This document shows positions 52,825-64,000 of a stretch of DNA of 64,000 nucleotides, piece after piece. Source of the stretch: Aphrophora alni (Eukaryota; Arthropoda; Insecta; Hemiptera; Aphrophoridae); assembly GCA_963513935.1 (NCBI GenBank), contig OY740774.1:91475093-91539092 (forward strand). The letters run 5' to 3'. Position 1 is the stretch's first letter; each line of letters opens with the position of its first letter. A program made the translations under genes and the position numbers. A model generated the notes under the pieces. It was not told the DNA's origin and did no database searches. It saw only the letters and a list, made by a program, of their open reading frames with translations.

Positions 52825-53380
52825 GGGGAGTCCGACTCAAAAAACAATAAAATTTCACTTTTTTTATTATTATTATTGATTATTATTCTTTGAAATCTAC
52901 TCTTTACAACGGTACCATTGTTTTTTTTTAAGTAAAATTAGAAATTTGATAAAAAAAATATTTTCCAAACAACTGTTGTCATTTTGAAGTTACACAGTGC
53001 CTGGATGAAGGCTTTGGCCATTTTTATACTATATAAAATTATTTAGTTCTAATATTCAGTTTTACTATATTGGCCAACCTGTATTGCACTTGTTGGTATT
53101 CATCTGTTGACCATATGACTATCTGTTGTTGTTAAATTTTCTGTCGTTATGTTTGTTGTTTTGGTGATTATTTGTGATAATGTGCTACAGTGTTCCTTAT
53201 TGCCTTATCTGTGAAGTTTATTGCTATGGGAAACAAAAGGAAAACAGGAGCACGAAATAAGTGCTACAGAAAAATAGGCAGTTCAATAATAAACAATATC
53301 TCTAATAATCCTATAGTGCCTACATCTAACATAGGCCATAAAACTCCTGACACTATCAATTCAAGTAGGCCTACGTAATA
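52825..53380 (+). mobile_element. possible DNA transposon 5' end with short basic open frame
   Basis: GGGGAGTCCGACTC at about 52827 is followed by AT-rich DNA and, at 53226, an ATG in good context opening MGNKRKTGARNKCYRKIGSS for about 50 codons to TAA. A short Lys/Arg-rich start after a GGGG terminus is reminiscent of Mutator-like transposases, but no transposase domain or matching far end was found. Confidence 0.25.
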
Positions 53381-53726
53381 AATTACGGTTTTGACTTTTT
53401 CCGAAAGTTTGAATTTTCATCTTTGGTGCACGTTTTCTCAGTTTATGCTACTCCTAGAAAAATGAAAATTTTACTACATATCAACCTTCATATAATCTAG
53501 TGTCTCTTGCAAGGATTAAAAAAAAATAATTAAGAATTACTAAAATATACTGAAAATGAAATGATTGCAATCCTCCTTATTGTGAAGATGACGACAGAGA
53601 TATGTTTCGTTCTTGTACGAAAGGAAAAGCTATATATTTATTTCCATTTAAACATCTATGTTAGTGAAGTGACTTGAAATACGCTCATCCTTTTTTGGGG
53701 AAGAGATGTTCCCAGGTTTGGTAAGT

Positions 53727-54010
53727 CTACGTTTTGCTTGGAAATATTGGGGAGTGGATTCTACAGAGATAAAACCTCAGTTTCCTCCACTTACACTTTG
53801 TTGTCACTTCCCAGGGTGCTTTTTTAAGTTCCTCAAGATCAGATTTCTTTAACAGTTTATTGCTCTCCATTATATTCCAAAAGTAACTAGGGAAGTAAAC
53901 AGTACACACATGCAAAGCAAGCTTGAATAAGTAAGGGTTATTAAAACTGGAAGTCGCCTCGTAATAAGATTCACCATAGTAAAAGCTAAGCTCCTCCTTA
54001 GCTATGCAGA
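53727..54010 (-). pseudogene. possible decayed coding fragment
   Basis: A minus-strand frame open for about 95 codons, GC-richer than its surroundings. It includes YAEFCIAKEELSFYYGESYY and MESNKLLKKSDLEELKKAPW, ending at TAG. Further upstream the frame is broken by stops. I do not recognise it. It may be the remnant of a transposon protein related to the neighbouring 52825-53380 sequence. Confidence 0.25.
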
Positions 54011-54675
54011 ACTCGGCATATCCTCCTCTGCTTTGGCTTGGGATAAATAACGTTTTACACTTCCAGCGTATTGTTGCCGTATTCCAGAGTTTTCAACCGT
54101 ATCAAAACGTGTCTCACCCTGCACCGCGTCGATTCATGTTCCCACTTGAAACTTTACACCGATTCTAACACCACACTCTAGAAATAATGAATGGTACAAG
54201 GAAAATACTGACAGACTCTTCGCGGACCATGTTTGCATAAAATATAATATATTAATATTTTTTAAACGTGTTTTTAATCCAATACAATTTTGTGAGGATT
54301 TGTAACTAGTTATATTAATAAAAAGTCTGAGTTTCTAAAAGTGACATTCAGAAAGATCAAAGAAATCACCGCAGTATTACTGCCATTAACTGCATACAAA
54401 CTGTGATTTAATTAACGTTTCAAAGTTTCAGTTTACATAATATAAAAGTCTGCTCATTATAAATATTTACCATCCAGTATGCTTTCAAGTAAAAGAGGTC
54501 ACTTTAAATCTAGAACAGAAAGTGTCTTAAAAATTCAATTAAATTATACAAATATAATTTTACCTGAACTAATTAATTAGTAAAACGCGGTAAACAATAT
54601 CATTAATTACTTTGCAGTTCTTAGAAAAAGTAATTAATACAGATAGTATTTATTTATACAAATTTGATTATTTGA

Positions 54676-54790
54676 TTATTATACTTTTTTCGGACATTTG
54701 CCATCATTTGTGTGTTAAAAAATCAAAACACGACGTTTCGATAATAAGAATCAATTCCGTTATCAAGTGACTAAAAACTAAAGAAACATG
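54676..54790 (-). repeat. CGAAAC-tail repeat family, copy 2 (left inverted arm)
   Basis: On the minus strand: CACTTGATAACGGAATTG, TTATTATCGAAACGTCGTG, then TTAACACACAAATGATGGC. It pairs almost perfectly with 54977-55094, forming 115-bp arms around a 186-bp spacer. Confidence 0.8.
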
Positions 54791-54976
54791 AATCTAGAAA
54801 CTAATCCTATGTAAGAAGTAAAATTAAATAAGAATACCACCAACCTTAAAATCTAAGCATGTATCTCAGAGTTAAAAACTGAGAAGTCAAAAATCCAATC
54901 ACGGTAACACACAACTAACGTCAAATACGTGTTGTTGTATCAAAGATACAGCAACAAGTGACGTGGTCCAGAAGTT

Positions 54977-55094
54977 TCATGTTTCTTTAGTATTTAGTCA
55001 CTTGATAACGGGAATTGATTCTTATTACCGAAACGTCGTGTTTTGATTTTTAACACAAAAATGATGGCAAATGTCTGAAAAATGTATAATAGTA
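54977..55094 (+). repeat. CGAAAC-tail repeat family, copy 3 (right inverted arm)
   Basis: Plus-strand counterpart of 54676-54790 with a handful of differences, for example TTACCGAAAC for TTATCGAAAC. Confidence 0.8.
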
Positions 55095-55744
55095 AAATTG
55101 AACTTACATCAAACAGAGAAATTTGATTAGTTGCATTTTTTATCATTTGACACCTTTCTTAAATGTTTTGTAATGTTAGCCTTAGATTCTACGAGTTAAG
55201 TATAGTTGTATGACAAAACCAAGAATTAGATAACACTCACTGCAAATAAAAACGACCAATGAATTACCGTTATACTGCAGTTAAACAACAGAAAATATCG
55301 ATCAATAAGAAATTTTTATGGTTGCTCCCTTAATCATAATTTAACGTAATACTGCTTGTTATATCACATGACGTTTTACGTCAACATTGCGTTCATGCAA
55401 ATAAATATGGATTAAAACAACATCACGTTATTTGTGTTGAAAACGCGAAAAAGTGATTCATAATACTATACAGTTCACGTAACTTTCAGTTATAACTTTT
55501 CCATATTGTCCTGGCATGAAAGTTTTATTACGAGCTCTGATGGATTGTTTTTAATATGTAATCAGCATTGTAGCATGCAATATTGAGATCGTTTTCAACC
55601 TAGCCAATATTTTAAATGATTAGTTTTTAAACGAACGTAGGTAAGACGATTTTATTTAGTTGCATTTTGCATTTTGTTCGTTGACAGTCTTGAATATACA
55701 TCACTGTTCATCCCCTCTAGTTCTCATAATAGAGTGTATGGTTG

Positions 55745-55960
55745 TGGCATTCCCGAAGGGCGTAGCTTGATCTACACTTCGTATCATAGTCTTCGGTTGG
55801 ATCCCTCTTTTTCATCTTTCCTACCAGGTTTCCTTTAATTAATTCTTGTTCCCTTGCGACCTCCCCGCTATTGGAGTATTCTAGGGATAAGAGCCTTTAT
55901 TGTTGCTTATTCCCTTTTTAAAAAGCATTAATTATCGAGAGATTTTTTTTAATGTCACGA
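55745..55960 (+). repeat. tRNA-derived-SINE-like repeat, copy 5
   Basis: The best preserved copy. Head TCCCGAAGGGCGTAGCTTG, B-box-like GGTTGGATCCC at 55795-55805, TTTTTCATCTTTCCTACCAG, GCGACCTCCCCGCTATTGG, GAGTATTCTAGGG and tail TTATCGAGAGATTTTTTTT. Confidence 0.6.
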
Positions 55961-56133
55961 CAAACTCGTAATACATATTTTATATGAGGTAGCTGTAAAA
56001 GACATTCACTTCGTCATTTAAATGACAATGATTTCTGTCTCCACTGACACCGATGATCCCCTAATCGTTTGTGCTTTACGCATACATTTGTTTTCGAATG
56101 ATAGATGAATGAGAGAGATATTGTGCAATTATT

Positions 56134-56280
<147 letters not shown>

Positions 56281-56524
56281 CCAAATAACGTTCACTTAGA
56301 AAAACAAACCTGTAGATGGAACCATAACAATTGCTGATCTTAACATAAAACTTATATAGGTACAATTTCATAAAACAATATGGGATACAAACAACTGAGA
56401 AGGAGAAGAACAATTTCTGTAAAATAAATGTAAGTAATAATATGGTGGTATATTAAATAAGTAATATCTTCCATGAAATACGAGACATCACTATATTGTG
56501 TTTGTGGTTAAAAAAGAAGAGGGT

Positions 56525-56670
56525 GAAATGGAAAAGGTTTCACGTTGGCAGAGATTACAACCCCCAAAGTATTGTAAACAAACGATGTCTTTCTGAAATA
56601 TTTATTGTTCTGTTTTACCCTCTAGCAGCGCCTCTATGAGCAATAACATTCTTCTGTTGGTTCTGAGAAT
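56525..56670 (+). repeat. interspersed repeat family B, copy 2
   Basis: Counterpart of 14481-14610, sharing GAAATGG...GGTTTC, ACAACnCCnAAAGTATTG and the TTTTA.CCTCTA block at the same spacing. Confidence 0.5.
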
Positions 56671-57082
56671 AAACGAATTTAGCTTTTCGTTTTATTTATA
56701 CATGTAGATAAATTTACGTAAAGGAAAATATAAGTGTCTTTACAGCTTAAAACCATGTAAGCTGAGAAGGTAGCGCGTCAGACTGAGTGGAATGTTTGTA
56801 AAATAATACTTACAAAAATGATTACTTTAATTTTGAACATCTAATCATTTTCATAAATGAAAAGCTAAAACGAGGGTGTTAATTTTTTTAATGGCTAATT
56901 ATGTATTTTTTTTTAACATACATAAAAGAGTTACAAACATACTACTGTTCTATTTATGATGTTTCATAATTGTATACTATTCACCATCTTTGAAACTTTG
57001 GATATTTCTTAATGAAGTAAATATATCAGAACAATTTGTAATTAGCTGGTGGCAAATAAACATAAAATATAAAAATAGTTTT

Positions 57083-57085
<3 letters not shown>

Positions 57086-57136
<51 letters not shown>
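57086..57136. repeat. (TA)n microsatellite
   Basis: About 25 uninterrupted TA units. Frames on both strands through it are Tyr-Ile repeats, not genes. Confidence 0.95.
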
Positions 57137-57139
<3 letters not shown>

Positions 57140-57957
57140 TCTAGTCAAGAACGACAAAATCTTAATTGTAAACATTATTACGTTGCAAATATAATACACA
57201 TTAATATTCACTTTTAATTCTGTTATATTACCTACTTATATTATGAATTAAAATGGATTATATATATCAAATTGCATTTTTAAGTACTTCTAAATGTAAT
57301 CTGAAGTTTTGTTATGCAATTAAAAAAAAATCTTCTAATTTACTATCCCCATGCGACCATATAACGAATGTGTCATCCACGAATCTAAGCCATACCTATA
57401 ATTTTAATTCATAAGAGTCCATGACTTTCCTCTAGAATTCTTCCATAAAGATATTAGAAAATTTATTCCAAAAATCATAAGTTTAATTGTGAAGAGGCAA
57501 AAATAATACACCGTGAAAATAATTTATATAAACGAAGTATAATTGGATCATTCATAAAAATAACGGACAACCCAATCAACCAAACTAGTGGCTGAAGTTT
57601 TAACTGTTGAAAGCTAAGGAATAATAACGCATTCAAAGGCTAGGAAATTAAAAGATAGTACGCTGTAGGCGTTAACTACCGGTATCTTAACTCCTCCTCC
57701 TTCCCAGTTGGCAGGTTGTTTCGCGACCGTTAGTTGTTCTGTGACTGTGGTTGTGAACAGAACTATTTTGGTAGTATTTGTCAGCTGTTGTGTAGTCCGT
57801 TCATGATTTCTTTGACTAGTGATTTCCTGATCACATGTAAGTTTCTTTTCAGTTTTTTATAGCTCAGTGTTTGTCCTGGGTGTTTTTTCATTAGGTTTAG
57901 TTTCTGAACATAGGCCTAGACATCTAGGCGTGTGTTGTCAGCATGTTTTAGTTTGTA

Positions 57958-58058
57958 ATTTAGGCACTTGATAACGGGAGTTGATTTATACTCTCGAAAC
58001 ATCTTGTATTGTTTCTTATACACTAATGACAACAAATGTATGGACAAATAATTATATT
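57958..58058 (+). repeat. CGAAAC-tail repeat family, copy 4
   Basis: TAGGCACTTGATAACGGGAG, ATTTATACTCTCGAAACATC, then TACACTAATGACAACAAATG. Diverged but collinear with copies 2 and 3. The preceding 57670-57957 stretch is GC-richer and may belong to the same element. Confidence 0.55.
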
Positions 58059-59846
58059 AAAACATTAACATAAAACGTTTAAAAAAATTAATGACAATAA
58101 ATAATTAAATATTCTGTAAAATTAAAAATGTATTTGAAATTTCAGTCTCATATTCCAGTTTCCATTTTAATATCCGTGATGGAAATACTCTCCTAATTAA
58201 ATATCTAAAGCAATTATTTCAAAGGGAACAGTTAATTTCCTGTTTTAATATTTACAGTACTAGGAAATTACGTTTAATATTGCATTGAACAAATAGTTTT
58301 GTACATAATTATAAAGCATATGCCTGTAATAAAAAAATAACCTTGTGGTATCTAGCTCAGGTTATCTGGTACAATAGAAATTCTACAGAAAATTAACTTC
58401 TTTTGAAATCCTTTAATGCAAAAGTTTTTATTGAATGTAATTTTCACTCATAATTAAGATATTCAATAATACCTCATAATTAAGATTATGTCAGTATTAA
58501 TAATTAATAATTGAGTTTGTCAGTATTTACAATTACATTACGATATTTATTAATCTTAGACTTTTTAAACCGTTTATAATTTTGATTTTTGTACCTTATT
58601 TAAAGTTCGGTGTTTTCTACTTTATAATAATCATTAAAAATGACGGCTTAGTTGTGGAAACAAGTTTGATTATCCAAAATCATATAAATTACATTAATAG
58701 ATTAAATAAAAAAATTTACATTTTGTATTAATAGACATTTACAAACGATTTTTTTATAGTAATCCATATTTATTAAATTAAAGTTTTTAAAAGTTCAGTA
58801 TCTTCCAGTGAGTTCAATATTATCGGACAAGGTATTAATAATATACATGTATTCAAAGTTATTCCATGGATGTGTATTTTAGTTTCAAAATTATAAACAT
58901 TTTTTGACAAATTAAAGCCTTGTCATAAATAAATGTAGGCGGCACCGATAATTAATTAAATGACGAAATTAATTTACCTCATTTGTGTCATTCCGTCTAA
59001 ACGAATTGTGATGGGCAATCAACTAAATGTACGTCAATCATATGAATTATTAAATTTTGACACATTGATCGGCCACCAATATATTTAAAGGTTTATTCAA
59101 TCATAACAACTATATATGATTTTTGTTAACCTTTGAAACTATACATTCAGTTTAAATTGCGGCATCTAAGTCACGAACTAAATAAATTTGATAAAATAAA
59201 TATGTAGGCATTCACATTTTTGCGTACTATGTGTATATTACAAACTAATTTAGTATTTACGTGTTCATGTTCGTTGTCTCTGTCTTGTTAATAATGTGTT
59301 GACAACCTCTAAAATATGAATTAATGTTTGATAATGAAGCATACTCATATACTTCGAAACACGTCGTAGAGTAAAAGAAAAAAAACGAAGCCGCTTTGAC
59401 GTATTATTAAATACTGTAATTTCTACATTTTTATTCCATTCTTTGTTATAATTAACTTTAATATGTCTATTTAATTCAATCTTATAGAAATGAACAATCA
59501 ATATATAATTTTTATAATATCATTCTAATTAACTTTAGTTTTTAAAGGGTAAAGGTAAAGGTTTATGATTTATTACCTTCTTAATTATTTTTACATATAT
59601 GATATATCCTACCTATTTAATGATATTGATAACTACAAATCACATTAACATATATTAATATAAGATTATAACATTAACATTACAACTGTAACAACCACGA
59701 TAACATAAACATATGAAATTTAACAATATCAAAATTTACGTCAAAAAAATTAAATAAATCTATTCTAAGAGGTAAATGTAGTTGTGCATCATGTTTATGG
59801 TACAATTTTTAATGTTGTGTCACAATCAGGGGCTCATTTCAGTGAG
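58059..59846. other. AT-rich intergenic, no gene seen
   Basis: No gene or repeat recognised. The 78-codon minus-strand frame at 59265-59501 has no protein-like features. Confidence 0.45.
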
Positions 59847-60000
59847 TACGGGTTTAGCAATCCCTAGGGAAACTGGCTAAACCTATACATTTTCGTATGT
59901 TACATTGTGTTAGATACCTCATTTTCGTCTTTCCTATCAGGTCTTTCAAAACCAACTTTTGTTCGTTTCAGACCCTGACTCTATTAGTGTATTCGATCGT
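59847..60000 (+). repeat. tRNA-derived-SINE-like repeat, copy 6
   Basis: Head TACGGGTTTAGCAATCC, CATTTTCGTCTTTCCTATCAG, CAGACCCTGACTCTATTAG and GTGTATTCGATCG follow the family order. The B-box is eroded (TGTTAGATACCTC). Confidence 0.5.
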
Positions 60001-63000
60001 TAAGATAATTTATATTATGTTATTTTATTTTAGTTTATTTATAAGAACACCCAGTGTTTTTTGCCTTTAATAAACAATGGGCACTCTCTATTGGTATGGT
60101 TAATCAAAACCTGATTATGTATAAAAATATTTAAAAGAACGTGATAAGTATTAGCACATAACAGTTTACAATGTTGTTAATGTCCTTTTTCTCTTGTGGT
60201 GGTGATTAACCAGTGGGAGGCTTTTATTTTCCCATTAATATAAAACATAGTGCTATTGATGTATGTTTCCCAATTATAATACTGTTGGGAATAAGTTTAT
60301 ATTAGGTTAATATTAGGTTATATTAGGAAGAACTCATATTCACAAAGCTTAGAATGATCCAACTATTGTGAAACAGTTAAAAAAACGTTGAAATGTTTGT
60401 CTTGCAACTGAACTAGAGCAACAAAGAGAACTAAAGGTATATAAGCTGTCAGCATGATTTGGAAGGGGTCTTTTGATCTTTTTGAGCTTGGAAGATACAC
60501 GGCTGTGTTGCTAGCCGTGGTGGAAGTTGGCCCAGGAAATCTAATCAACAAACCGTAAGCAAGCATTTCTATATTTAAAGTCACTAGTTAAAACATTTGT
60601 AATATCATTCATATAAAGAATAACAATAGTTGGAATACTTCTGGGCTTTGAGTAAATATGATTGTTTTGTTTTATTGTTTTAATTAAATTTTTATTTTTG
60701 TGTTGTATTAAAGTTTTGTATTAAAGTGTTGTATTAAAGCGTCAGGGAAATAGACATATGTTTCATGTCAATGATAAAAGTTAATAAAATACTGAACCAC
60801 TGAGTTGATAATTAATTGAAACTAAGAACCCAGGCATATTTTGAGGGCCGTTCATAACAATACAAAACAAACTTATTTATTTTATCTCAAAAAATAGCTG
60901 TAATCTAGTTATGTGCTGGTTTCGAAAATAACAAGTTGTTATTTATTCATACTGTTTAAATTACGTATTATCTTTTAAGTTTATTGCATAAACGGTTTAT
61001 CTACAATTAGTTTATCTTATGTTATGTAAATGGTAACATTGCCTTTTGTAACTTGACATATATCATTGAGTATTAAAATTATTTTGAAGTTAAAAGTTTA
61101 TACTTTAAAATTTTATCTTTGGAATAATAATAATTTTATTCATGTACACATTAACGTATTCATAGAATATTTAAAGCGGAATTAATATTATGTAAATATG
61201 GTATATTAATAGCTATTGTTCATAGAACGACGTCAATTGCAAATAAGATTAATTATATGTGTAAGGAATATTTAAAAAATGCTATTTAAATGATTAATGT
61301 GTCTGCATTATAGCGTCTGAAAAGTATAAAATATTTACACACATACTGAAAAAATTTAGTTCATATCTTAGTGAGATCTTATAGCTATTCTTTACAACTA
61401 CAATTGAATATGAATTATTGTGAAATATAAACATTTAGATGGAAAATCAAGAAGTTTGTTCAAGAAAATTATGAACTTTGCAAATAGTTAAAAAAAAAAG
61501 TTAAATGGTTGACTGATCTTTACTGGTTTAGGGAAAAGCGTATTGATTTTTTATATAATAGTTTGATGGTTTACAGTCCGAATTAGTATTATTGGTCATA
61601 TTTTATAGACATGCGTCATAGGCACTGGAGTTTTCTAGTATAAACAACGTAACCAGTTTTAACGTAATGGTTCTGTAAACAGGACATAAAATAAATTTCT
61701 CAGAAACTTAAAAAACCGTTTTTAATAAACTACTAAAATATGTTGTTATAAAATTAATACCCAAACATGTGACACTTTGTACAAAGAAGAGCAAAGTTTT
61801 TTCATTATTTAAATATTATTACTCTATGAAATGGTTCTATTAACAATTAGATAAATAGATTTAAGTCCTCTAGTTAGGATTGATTTCTGTCAAAATTCCT
61901 CAACAAAATTATAAATATTTAAAATATCGTTTCTCAAAAACAGTAAATAAGTCATAATTAATTTAAGAAATTTCCTACTCTAAATCTCTCCAGAACGATA
62001 TTTTACCTCTGAATTATATCTGTTATCTTATATATTATTATAAATCAATTTAATTATATAAGACGAAATATAACTTTCATTGGTAGTTCTGTAGTGATAA
62101 ATGTAATACATACAATTTTAAAAAGGTATTGTAATACACATTTACCAAATAATATTATTCTTGTCAAAATATATATTATTGATTTTAAATTTACTCGTAG
62201 TATAACAAAAATCAATACCGTAAATTAATATCAATACGTATTAGTAGTCAATACGTATTTTAAATTAATATCGTAGTTTAATTTATGTTTTAATTGTTAT
62301 AAATGTAAGAAAAAAATGTGTAGTCTAAGTAATGCATATTTTAAGGTAAAAATATATAATAAAACAATTAGAATACCTTAATTTTGAAATGAGTTGAAAA
62401 TCAAAACCACATTCCTTTTTGTTACAAAATAACATAAATAAATTTATATATGAATGAAAATAAAAAATATCATAATTATTATCAGTTCAATTAAGTTGTC
62501 ACCAGAGAAAAGCAGTGGTATGCTCTATTATAATATTGATAGATTATTGACTTATTGCCGTATTTTTATTTTCAGTTAAGGTTTCTTTTCAGTTTCCTTC
62601 TGTTTTTAAAAGGTAATTTATAAATTTCCTCTTTGAATGAGACAAGTTTCCACTAATTTCTATTAGATATTTATTACCTAAATATAATTTTATAGATCAA
62701 AGAAAATTTCAAAGTATCTATTTGTTCACGTTTAGTTGCTATAGCGTGAACAATAGTTAAATTACCTCTCTGGAAAATATTAAATTTTATTACTGATTAA
62801 ATTATATTATATATAAAGTTTAATATTATTTTCTTAAATTAAGGTATGTTTATCTCCTCTGATTTGGCATACATTAGGCTCTTATTTAAGAGATCAGTCT
62901 CATAAAATAATACTGTGAAGAAACTGGCATCTATGATGTTTCTCTTATCTCTTGTAGTCTCTATATTTTCTGTGTTCCTTTGGTATAACCCTTGCCTCAG

Positions 63001-64000
63001 CAGCTATGATCATCTACTGGAATACAAGCGTTAAAAACTAACAAAACCTGAAGAATTCTTTTGATAATTCTTTTGTCACATTTTCTTTCATTTCAATTTA
63101 CTGCATTTTGTACTTATTCATTATTTCTTCTCTTCTCTGGGTTTTGACACACTTTCTTCAACAGTCCATATCCTTTTTCTTCACTTTTGGTAATATATTT
63201 TTCAAAATGGATCTACTCTATGTTCAGCCCCTGTGAGTAAAAATTCTTTATAGAAGAGACTTACGGAGTTTAATATGATATAACGAAAGAGAAGGCATTT
63301 TGACTGATATTATAAGTTTAACTAGATCATGCTTCCTATGATTTCTTCAAATTAGGATTAATATACACAAATATATTACGCTGATAAGTCAATTAGAAAA
63401 TATATTTATTGAAATCCATATCAGTTGGTTTTGTGTCCAATTGAAAGAATACAATTTGCAAAATAATTATTACATTTGATTAGAATGTTTTATTAAATCT
63501 TTGAAAAATTGTTAATCCTGAAGATATAAAGCGTCATGAGAAAGTTTCTCCTACGATGTTATTTGCATCGAATTTTCTAAGTTACATCATTATAAACAGT
63601 AGTTAAAATATGCATTGAAGGGAGTAGGTTATACACTTATTATTACAGTAACGCTTTTTAATGCATTTTTTAAGGGCAAAAGTTTTAACGAGAATTTCTC
63701 CATATCTTTAAAGTAGTATTGTTATTTAAAATAAAAGTAAAATTTTATTTCACTTTCCGACGTCTTTCTTTGAGATAAAAACGTTTAATATTCCGCGTGT
63801 ACCCTGTATTCTGCAAATACTGTATTGTGTTATTAATTTTCAAAAATATGTTATAAATACAAATTTATGAACATTACTACAAACTCTGTTAGTGTTATCA
63901 TTTTTTCTTTATTTAAAAAAAAATTAATAAAATTATCAGGTACGATAACAAAATATTTTCAAAATATGCTTCTGGTATGTGTTCGTAAATATATCTTAGA
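60001..64000. other. AT-rich intergenic, no gene supported
   Basis: A minus-strand frame at 60363-60584 is somewhat GC-rich and includes GPTSTTASNTAVYLPSSKRS followed by a hydrophobic stretch, but no splice context or family supports a gene. There are short direct repeats near 60298-60330 (ATATTAGGTTA) and 60704-60741 (TGTATTAAAG). The stretch 62900-63240 is slightly richer in C and G, without a clear frame. Confidence 0.4.

Noticed and set aside
54977..55094. TTGATAACGG...CGAAACGTC as a further hammerhead ribozyme
   Set aside because: The CUGANGA core is absent (CUUGAUAA instead) and no minimal stem III plus UH can be placed; reported as a repeat only.
59337..59375. TGAAGC...ACTTCGAAACACGTCG as a ribozyme-like motif
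   Set aside because: The first box does not match CUGANGA and only a short hairpin can be drawn.

Overview
The window looks like nuclear DNA from an invertebrate animal. It is strongly AT-rich, has long CT/GA, TG and TA microsatellites, contains a gene split into seven exons by GT-AG introns, and carries many short non-autonomous repeats. An arthropod, perhaps a chelicerate, fits, but the sequence alone does not fix the taxon. Genes are sparse and repeats explain most of the recognisable structure.

Two genes are well supported, both on the minus strand. At 1895-3040 there is an intronless 381-residue DEDDh exonuclease of the REX4/ISG20 kind. It is built from two exonuclease-like halves: the N-terminal half has lost key catalytic acids and the C-terminal half keeps all five. 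At 44864-52481 there is a complete seven-exon gene for a 327-residue isopenicillin-N-synthase-like 2-oxoglutarate/Fe(II) oxygenase. All splice sites and phases close exactly, and the His-Asp-His iron ligands and the Arg-x-Ser motif are present. A few other open stretches (9667-10402, 41257-41449, 53727-54010) might be exons or transposon remnants and are given low confidence.

Layout: 1-4770 holds the exonuclease gene in AT-rich DNA. 4771-8190 is a large inverted pair of a 217-bp repeat with GA/CT microsatellite tails. 8191-18043 is mostly unannotated AT-rich DNA with SINE-like copies and a small element containing a hammerhead-like motif. 18044-34577 is a direct tandem duplication of an 8.04-kb unit. 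Unit 1 carries a 425-bp terminal-inverted-repeat transposon that unit 2 lacks, and about 3.1 kb in the middle shows no difference by eye although the flanks differ. 34578-44860 is repeat-bearing intergenic DNA, including a third diverged partial copy of part of the unit. 44864-52481 is the oxygenase gene, with a SINE-like copy and a foldback element in its introns. 52490-64000 is intergenic DNA with a possible DNA transposon end, an inverted repeat pair and GA/TA microsatellites.

The most unusual signal is a recurring RNA-like motif. In at least four unrelated repeat contexts a C(U/C)GANGA box, a short perfect stem and GAAA are followed by a minimal stem III, a UH cleavage dinucleotide and, in most cases, a closing stem I. 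This is the layout of minimal type I hammerhead ribozymes known from Penelope-like elements and animal retrozymes. No reverse transcriptase gene is visible nearby. The two genes share no evident pathway.
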